Source: Bacteroidales bacterium (GTDB taxonomy: Bacteria; Bacteroidota; Bacteroidia; Bacteroidales; B18-G4). Taken from it: a stretch of DNA of 29,211 bases. The notes below the pieces were generated by a model, which ran no database searches, was not told the DNA's origin, and saw only the letters and a list, made by a program, of their open reading frames with translations. The stretch is from assembly GCA_030618905.1 (NCBI GenBank), contig JAUXCL010000008.1:1-29211 (forward strand). Reading direction: 5' to 3'. Shown here in pieces: positions 24,561 to 29,211 of this stretch. Position 1 is the first letter of the stretch; each line of letters opens with the position of its first letter. Made by a program: the position numbers and the translations under genes.

Positions 24561-25202
24561 TTAGGGTTTGTAAATACTGTAATCTTTATTGATGATGATG
24601 TCAGCTTTATCCTTGTTAGCTGAAATGATCTTGTGTTCTATCGCAAGGATCTTTTCCAGGAACTCATCCTGGGCTTCCCTTGCCCTTTCTTTTCTGGATT
24701 CACGCGTATCATGAATATTCCTGTCGATGAATACATGGCAATCCACGTTTTTAAGCATGGTTGCATAGGTTCCTTCAACGATGATCACCTTTACATTTTC
24801 AAGGTTGATACTTTCTTCCGTAATCCTGTCTTCGTCAAAGATTACCAATGGTTTTTCAAATTCAGAAACACCATTTTTAATGGCCACAAGCATCTCTTCA
24901 ATGAGGTCCAGCTTCACTTCCTGAACCCCCACCCAGTTGATGTCTTCTATTCGTTTAGCGGCATTGGTCCTGGGTGGATAGATGAAAAAATCATCTTGCT
25001 GGAATATATAGCAGTGAATGCCCTTTTCTTCAAGAAACTCTGCGATAGCAGCAGCAATTTCCGATTTACCGGCACCGGATTCACCGGCAACTGTAATAAA
25101 ATAATGTTCCTGAGCTGCTTTGATTTCAGGCAGCACCACATCAACCACAGCCATTGCTGCTTTTTTATGATGTTCCTTAATAATCAGGATGTCTCCTTTC
25201 AT
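24561..25202 (-). CDS. Uridine-kinase-like P-loop kinase
   Basis: 213 residues. GESGAGKS at 40-47 is Walker A, and QQDDFF at 69-73 has the substrate-side acidic pair of uridine kinase/phosphoribulokinase enzymes. VKVIIVEGTYA is the second P-loop strand, with a conserved Glu. The lid region RESRKERAREAQDEF carries the expected arginines. It should phosphorylate a nucleoside or sugar hydroxyl with ATP. True uridine kinase has a recognisable nucleoside pocket that I cannot confirm here, so the substrate is open. It heads a four-gene operon with a GT4 transferase, a DMT transporter and YigZ, and is divergent from prmC. Confidence 0.82.
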   Translation of the reverse strand: MKGDILIIKEHHKKAAMAVVDVVLPEIKAAQEHYFITVAGESGAGKSEIAAAIAEFLEEKGIHCYIFQQDDFFIYPPRTNAAKRIEDINWVGVQEVKLDLIEEMLVAIKNGVSEFEKPLVIFDEDRITEESINLENVKVIIVEGTYATMLKNVDCHVFIDRNIHDTRESRKERAREAQDEFLEKILAIEHKIISANKDKADIIINKDYSIYKP

Positions 25203-25214
25203 AAGCGAAAAAAT

Positions 25215-25222
25215 TAACTTTG
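25215..25222 (+). promoter_or_regulatory. Predicted -7 box of prmC
   Basis: TAACTTTG is an exact TAnnTTTG match; transcription would start near 25229, 50 bases before the chosen prmC ATG. It supports 25279 over the upstream in-frame ATG at 25189, which would lie before the transcript starts. No good -33 TTTG is visible. Confidence 0.45.
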
Positions 25223-25247
25223 TATACGGGATTTATAATGACAAATC

Positions 25248-25255
25248 CAAAAATA
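25248..25255 (-). promoter_or_regulatory. Predicted -7 box of the kinase operon
   Basis: Minus-strand TATTTTTG matches TAnnTTTG about 45 bases before the kinase ATG. It faces the prmC -7 box, so the two transcripts would start about 12 bases past each other. No strong -33 element is seen; chance matches are possible in such AT-rich DNA. Confidence 0.4.
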
Positions 25256-25278
25256 CAATTTTTAAGTTTCTCAGGGAG

Positions 25279-26157
25279 ATGAAATTTCAAAGCAGGCGTA
25301 TAGATCATATTAAAGCTGGTTTTTATTCAGCACTCTCCGGTATCTATGATGATCGTGAGGTAGGCAGCATGTTCCGTTTACTATTAAATGAGTACCTGGG
25401 TTGGTCATCAGCTGAATTGATTTTACATAGCGATGACTTGATTGATAAAAATGCCGTTCGGCAATTTGAAGATGCCTTAACAGCACTGAAACGCCGCATC
25501 CCGGTTCAATATGTGATCGGTAGCACTGCATTTATGGGTTGCCGGATCAAAGTTGGTCCGGGTGTGCTTATACCGCGGCCAGAGACCGAAGAGCTGGTGC
25601 AGATGCTCATTGATAAATTTAAAAATAATGTCAGCGATTGCAGTGTTTTGGATATAGGAACAGGCAGTGCCTGTATACCGGTTGCAATAATAAAACACCT
25701 TAAGGACCTGCAAGTTACAGGTCTTGATATATCCGAAACCGCCCTGCAATATGCCGGGGAAAATATCAGTGAAAACAATACAGCAGTTGAATTGGTGCAG
25801 ATGGATTTCCTTAAAGAATCAAACTGGAATCGACTGGGTGAATACGATGTGATCATCAGCAATCCTCCTTATGTCAGATTCTCTGAACGTCAGCAGATGG
25901 AACCTAATATCCTGGATAACGAGCCTGCCGAGGCTTTGTTTGTCAAAGATCAGGATCCGCTTATCTTTTATGAAAAGATCATCGGGTTTTCGAAGGATCA
26001 CCTTAAAGAGACAGGATATCTCTATCTTGAAATTAATGAGCATCTTGGTTCTGAGTTGCTTGTATTATTTAAAAAAAGTGAATTCAAAGCTGTGGAATTA
26101 CGAAAAGATATGAGCGGGAAGGACAGGTTTATTAAGGCTTGCAGGAGGAAATCATAA
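25279..26157 (+). CDS. prmC: Peptide chain release factor N5-glutamine methyltransferase
   Basis: 292 residues from the ATG at 25279, the usual PrmC length. PVQYVIGSTAFMGCRIKVGP and VLIPRPETEELVQML mark the N-terminal PrmC region. LDIGTGSACIPVAI is the SAM-binding motif I. NPPY at residues 195-198 is the glutamine-methylation motif. The enzyme methylates the GGQ glutamine of release factors RF1/RF2 and improves termination. An in-frame ATG at 25189 exists but would overlap the divergent kinase start and precede the predicted transcription start. The 3' end overlaps the convergent small gene by 6 bases. Confidence 0.95.
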   Translation: MKFQSRRIDHIKAGFYSALSGIYDDREVGSMFRLLLNEYLGWSSAELILHSDDLIDKNAVRQFEDALTALKRRIPVQYVIGSTAFMGCRIKVGPGVLIPRPETEELVQMLIDKFKNNVSDCSVLDIGTGSACIPVAIIKHLKDLQVTGLDISETALQYAGENISENNTAVELVQMDFLKESNWNRLGEYDVIISNPPYVRFSERQQMEPNILDNEPAEALFVKDQDPLIFYEKIIGFSKDHLKETGYLYLEINEHLGSELLVLFKKSEFKAVELRKDMSGKDRFIKACRRKS

Positions 26158-26415
26158 TCTCCTTTTTTTTAAGAGGGGAATGAGTTCTGAGTATTCCCCC
26201 ATCACCTGGTGCACTTTTTCAATATAGCGCTCCTCATCATCCTTTTTAAGCCCCAGGGCTTTAATAAGGTATTCTGTTTCTTCTTCTACCCAGGGAAACA
26301 GGCTGCGAAAGCTTCCATATTCATTTGGTGAAGTATCCCAGAGGATAAACATCAATTCCTCTTTTAACATATCAATGATTTGCGCTGCCCTTTGTATTTT
26401 ATACTTGTAGTCCAT
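26152..26415 (-). CDS. Uncharacterised 87-residue protein
   Basis: A short acidic and basic protein that looks mostly helical. KIQRAAQIIDMLKEELMFILWD is followed by FRSLFPWVEEETEYLIKALGL and a basic end LLKKRRL. No signal peptide, membrane segment or metal motif is seen. I do not recognise the family. It lies 15 bases after the PiT transporter gene on the same strand and is tail to tail with prmC (6-base overlap), so it may be cotranscribed with the transporter. The ATG at 26415 and the normal codon use suggest a real gene. Confidence 0.65.
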   Translation of the reverse strand: MDYKYKIQRAAQIIDMLKEELMFILWDTSPNEYGSFRSLFPWVEEETEYLIKALGLKKDDEERYIEKVHQVMGEYSELIPLLKKRRL

Positions 26416-26430
26416 AGTGTTGACTACATG

Positions 26431-28692
26431 TTAAAATAGTTCTGAATTGTTGTTTGAGTTCTTATGGTAGGTGATAAAATCCCTGTGGGATTTCAGCAAA
26501 TTCACAATATACAGGGCCAGGTTTTTCATTTCTTCCAGGATCCCCAAATAAAGTATGCTATTGCGTGTACCTACCTCATTATTTTTGATTCTCCGGATTT
26601 GCTTTTTCTTGAGTTTCTCAATGGTGTCGAGCAGTTGTTGCTGGTTGCTCAGGATCTCATCCATCTTTTTAAAATCCTCGGCGTTTACAACTTCCAGGAT
26701 ATCGAAGAGAAATTGTGAAATGGCTTCAACAAGATCTGATAATTCTGATTTCTGATCTTCAGTGATACTCTTGTGATTGTTATCAACATGTTCCAATATC
26801 GGTTCTATGATAAAATTTAAACAGTGGGCAATTTCACGGAGGTAGCCCAGTACCTCGACATAATAATGTCCGGTTTCAATCGAATCTTCTTCTAATTTAT
26901 CTATGGTAGAATGGATATTGTCTTTCAGGTATTTAGCTTTCTTATTGACCTCTTTCACTTTTTTGGCAACCTTTCTCAGCTTCTTCATGTCCTCAAGGGT
27001 AAGTCCGTCAAATGAATCCTTGAGGAGACCAGGGATTGTCTTAATAGTTTCAGATACAGTATTGGAGCATTTGCTTATCACATTATCACCATTCAAAGCA
27101 TCATCTTCTACCTCTTCTGCGTTCCTCTTTGTAATTTCACTTTCTTTTTTTCTGAAGAAAATATATGTTCGTGCAATGAGAAAAATAGCCAATAATACCA
27201 GGGCAATGATTCCAATATAACTCGTATAATGGATAATTACCGCAAACAGGGCCGCCACCGTAAATGCAGAGATAGCGGTAAGAAACCATCCTCCAACGAC
27301 CGTAAATACACCGGTAACCCGGTAAACTGCACTTTCCCTGCCCCAGGCCCTGTCAGCAAGTGATGTTCCCATGGCTGTCATGAAAGTCACATAGGTAGTA
27401 GACAGGGGGAGCTTTAATGATGTTGCAAATGCAATAAGGATACTGGCTATGGTCAGGTTTGAGGAAGCCCGGAGTAAATCAAAAGAAGCCGCATCTGATT
27501 TACGTTTTTCCAAACTTGGGGTACTGAAGCGTTTATTTATAGCATTAAGTGTTTTTGGAGGGATGGCCTTAGTTATTCCATTGTTAAACGAGACAGCAAC
27601 TTTCACGATCGAACGGGATAACAAAGTGGAACCAAACCTTTCTTCCCCCTCAACTTGTCTGGCCAGGTTAAGTTCAGTTCGGGTTACTGACATGGCTTTC
27701 TTTGAAAGCCATAAGGTAATGATCATAATGGCGCCTGCTAATAAGAGTAAAAATGTAGGGGTTTGAATTTTTTCTGTAAGGGCAATCATCGGGAACTGGG
27801 CATGCCCAACGGAGATGTATTCCTTATACGCTTCCAGACCTGCCAGAGGTACGCCAATAAAGTTAACCAGGTCGTTACCGGCAAAAGCCATGGCCAAAGC
27901 AAATGTGCCTACCAAAATGATGAATTTGGGAATGTTAAGCTTGAAGGCCCAATTTAATAACTGGAGGATTAAAGTCCATCCCACAAAACAATAAACGATG
28001 ATTAATAGGGTGTTGGAGTTTATCCATTCAAGCATTTCCGGTGTGACAAAAGATGAACCTTTGGCACCTTTGATCAGGATGAAATAGGTGATTGCCGTAA
28101 TGCTCATACCACCCCAGATTGATCCAATGAACCTCAGGTTTTTTTCATACTGGAAAGTAAAGACTATCCGGGTTATAAATTGTACTATGGCACCCACCAG
28201 GAACGCAATAAAAACTGACAATAATATTCCACTGATGATGAGAAGGGCTTTTTCAGAATTGATGTATTTTCCCAGGTCCGCAAGTGTATCTTCATTTCCT
28301 CCAATTTTGATCAATGAAACTGCTACAGCAGCGCCAAGCAATTCAAAAACAATGGAAACAGTGGTAGAGGTGGGAAGTCCAAGAGTGTTGAAAAAATCAA
28401 GGAGGATGATATCTGTAAGCATTACTGCCAGGAAAATAATCATGATCTCCGAAAAATAAAACTGATCCGGATGAAAAATACCTTTTCGGGCTACCTCCAT
28501 GAGACCACTTGAAAAGGTGGCTCCAAATAAAATACCAAGACTGGCAATGATCATGATTACCATAACCGGAGCTGCCTTAGCTCCGATAGCGGAGTTCAGA
28601 AAATTAACGGCATCATTGCTAACCCCGACCACCAGGTCGGAAACTGCGAGGACGATAAGTATGATTACAATCAGGAGATAAAAACTATCCAT
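26431..28692 (-). CDS. PiT-family inorganic phosphate transporter with PhoU-like C-terminal domain
   Basis: 753 residues. The N-terminal ~510 are a PiT permease with about ten membrane helices. The duplicated signature appears as GVSNDAVNFLNSAIGA near residues 23-38 and again as FAGNDLVNFIGVPLAG near 265-280. SLKLPLSTTYVTFMTAMGTSLADRAWGR marks the second half. Residues ~530-740 are cytosolic, helical and charged, resembling a PhoU/DUF47 domain that could gate transport or sense phosphate. The protein would import phosphate with a cation. It is much longer than E. coli PitA (about 500), but a PhoU-like tail is common in Bacteroidota members. A 15-base gap joins it to the small downstream gene. 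Confidence 0.93.
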   Translation of the reverse strand: MDSFYLLIVIILIVLAVSDLVVGVSNDAVNFLNSAIGAKAAPVMVIMIIASLGILFGATFSSGLMEVARKGIFHPDQFYFSEIMIIFLAVMLTDIILLDFFNTLGLPTSTTVSIVFELLGAAVAVSLIKIGGNEDTLADLGKYINSEKALLIISGILLSVFIAFLVGAIVQFITRIVFTFQYEKNLRFIGSIWGGMSITAITYFILIKGAKGSSFVTPEMLEWINSNTLLIIVYCFVGWTLILQLLNWAFKLNIPKFIILVGTFALAMAFAGNDLVNFIGVPLAGLEAYKEYISVGHAQFPMIALTEKIQTPTFLLLLAGAIMIITLWLSKKAMSVTRTELNLARQVEGEERFGSTLLSRSIVKVAVSFNNGITKAIPPKTLNAINKRFSTPSLEKRKSDAASFDLLRASSNLTIASILIAFATSLKLPLSTTYVTFMTAMGTSLADRAWGRESAVYRVTGVFTVVGGWFLTAISAFTVAALFAVIIHYTSYIGIIALVLLAIFLIARTYIFFRKKESEITKRNAEEVEDDALNGDNVISKCSNTVSETIKTIPGLLKDSFDGLTLEDMKKLRKVAKKVKEVNKKAKYLKDNIHSTIDKLEEDSIETGHYYVEVLGYLREIAHCLNFIIEPILEHVDNNHKSITEDQKSELSDLVEAISQFLFDILEVVNAEDFKKMDEILSNQQQLLDTIEKLKKKQIRRIKNNEVGTRNSILYLGILEEMKNLALYIVNLLKSHRDFITYHKNSNNNSELF

Positions 28693-28781
28693 TTTGCAGA
28701 AATCAAGAAGCGTAAAAATAAATGATTATTATTAATAGAAATACAAAATATGCTAAAATTTTAAATATTTATTAACTCTTG

Positions 28782-29211
28782 TTATTTTCTGCAATATTTC
28801 TGAAGGGCTGTTCTTGCCAATCCGGATCCCAATGATGAAGCTTTCTCCCAATCCATACAAGCATTGCTGTATTGCTTTAGCTCAAAACTTGCAATGCCAC
28901 GGTTATAATAGGCATCTGCATAATCGGGTTTGAGTTTAATGGATTTGTCGAAGTCTGTGATTGCTCCTTTAAAATCATTCATGATGCCACGAACAATACC
29001 ACGGTTGTTCAAAGCAAGAATATTGTCCGGATTGCGTTTCAGCGATTCATTAAAATCTTTAAGGGCCCCGGGATAATCCTGGTACCTGTCGCGTACATTC
29101 CCCCTGAAAAAATAAGCAGCCGCCAGAGTGTTTGTGCTATGATCCTGTGTGATTACTGCACTCAGCAGTTGCTCAGGATCTTGCCAGACCTTGCTGCGCA
29201 GGAAGCTTGTT
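28782..29211 (-). CDS. TPR-repeat protein, N-terminus cut by window edge
   Basis: 143 codons are open from the window edge to the TAA at 28782, so the 5' end is missing. Two clear tetratricopeptide repeats have consensus residues: ALNNRGIVRGIMNDFKGAIT and AYYNRGIASFELKQYSNACM. An earlier copy is seen near AAAYFFRGNVRDRYQDYPGA. A short tail (WEKASSLGSGLARTALQKYC) follows. TPR domains mediate protein-protein contacts; no enzymatic domain is visible in this part. It lies upstream of the PiT gene on the same strand with an 89-base AT-rich gap. Confidence 0.88.
   Translation of the reverse strand, partial: TSFLRSKVWQDPEQLLSAVITQDHSTNTLAAAYFFRGNVRDRYQDYPGALKDFNESLKRNPDNILALNNRGIVRGIMNDFKGAITDFDKSIKLKPDYADAYYNRGIASFELKQYSNACMDWEKASSLGSGLARTALQKYCRK

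Noticed and set aside
24633..25217. Plus-strand reading frame of 194 codons opposite the P-loop kinase
   Set aside because: It is a mirror frame of a gene with a clear Walker A motif and has no recognisable domain.
25189..25278. Earlier ATG for prmC
   Set aside because: The added 30 residues are outside the normal PrmC length, overlap the divergent kinase start and lie before the predicted transcription start.

Overview
The window looks like a chromosomal segment of a Bacteroidota bacterium, probably Bacteroidales-like; I infer this from several lines of evidence. Several genes have the Bacteroidota -7 promoter motif TAnnTTTG upstream, Shine-Dalgarno sequences are mostly absent, and the gene families are typical of the phylum: a GT3-type glycogen synthase fused to an alpha-glucan phosphorylase, a GH57 amylase, a PiT transporter with a PhoU-like tail, and an AlbA_2 regulator next to a Fic gene. 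Coding density is high and no gap reaches 300 bases. I found no rRNA, tRNA, CRISPR array, insertion sequence or prophage.

Region 1 (1-2185) is the most accessory-looking part. A Fic-domain protein, cut by the left window edge, is divergent from a protein with a C-terminal AlbA_2 (Schlafen-like) domain. The gap between them holds five copies of TGTCAAA. Four of these form two inverted pairs with identical 14-bp spacers, and one pair covers the predicted fic -7 box and start codon.

Region 2 (2219-11442, plus strand) is a glycogen/alpha-glucan locus: GH133-type debranching enzyme, GT4 glycosyltransferase, GH57 amylase, and a 1414-residue protein joining a GT3 glycogen synthase to a GT35 phosphorylase. 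A 19-bp perfect palindrome lies just upstream of the -7 box of the first gene. Polymer synthesis, branch handling and breakdown are thus encoded together, with synthase and phosphorylase on one chain.

Region 3 (11460-15748, plus strand) holds fabG with a well-formed promoter, a large membrane protein with a VWA-like domain, and a Ste24-type M48 membrane protease. An intergenic tandem repeat separates the last two.

Region 4 (15720-21618, minus strand) runs from dnaA through a low-molecular-weight tyrosine phosphatase, a threonine/serine dehydratase, an RsmI-like methyltransferase, a two-gene ABC exporter and a small secreted protein. This last gene overlaps the protease gene tail to tail.

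Region 5 (21777-25255, minus strand) is a tight four-gene operon that ends in a hairpin terminator: a P-loop uridine-kinase-like protein, a sucrose/mannosylfructose-phosphate-synthase-like GT4 enzyme, a DMT-family transporter, and a YigZ/IMPACT protein. prmC starts divergently at its head.

Region 6 (25279-29211) contains prmC, a convergent 87-residue orphan, the PiT phosphate transporter, and a TPR protein cut by the right window edge.

Most of the window is housekeeping or central carbon storage. The parts most worth following up are the Fic/AlbA_2 operator array, the synthase-phosphorylase fusion locus, and the kinase-GT4-transporter operon.
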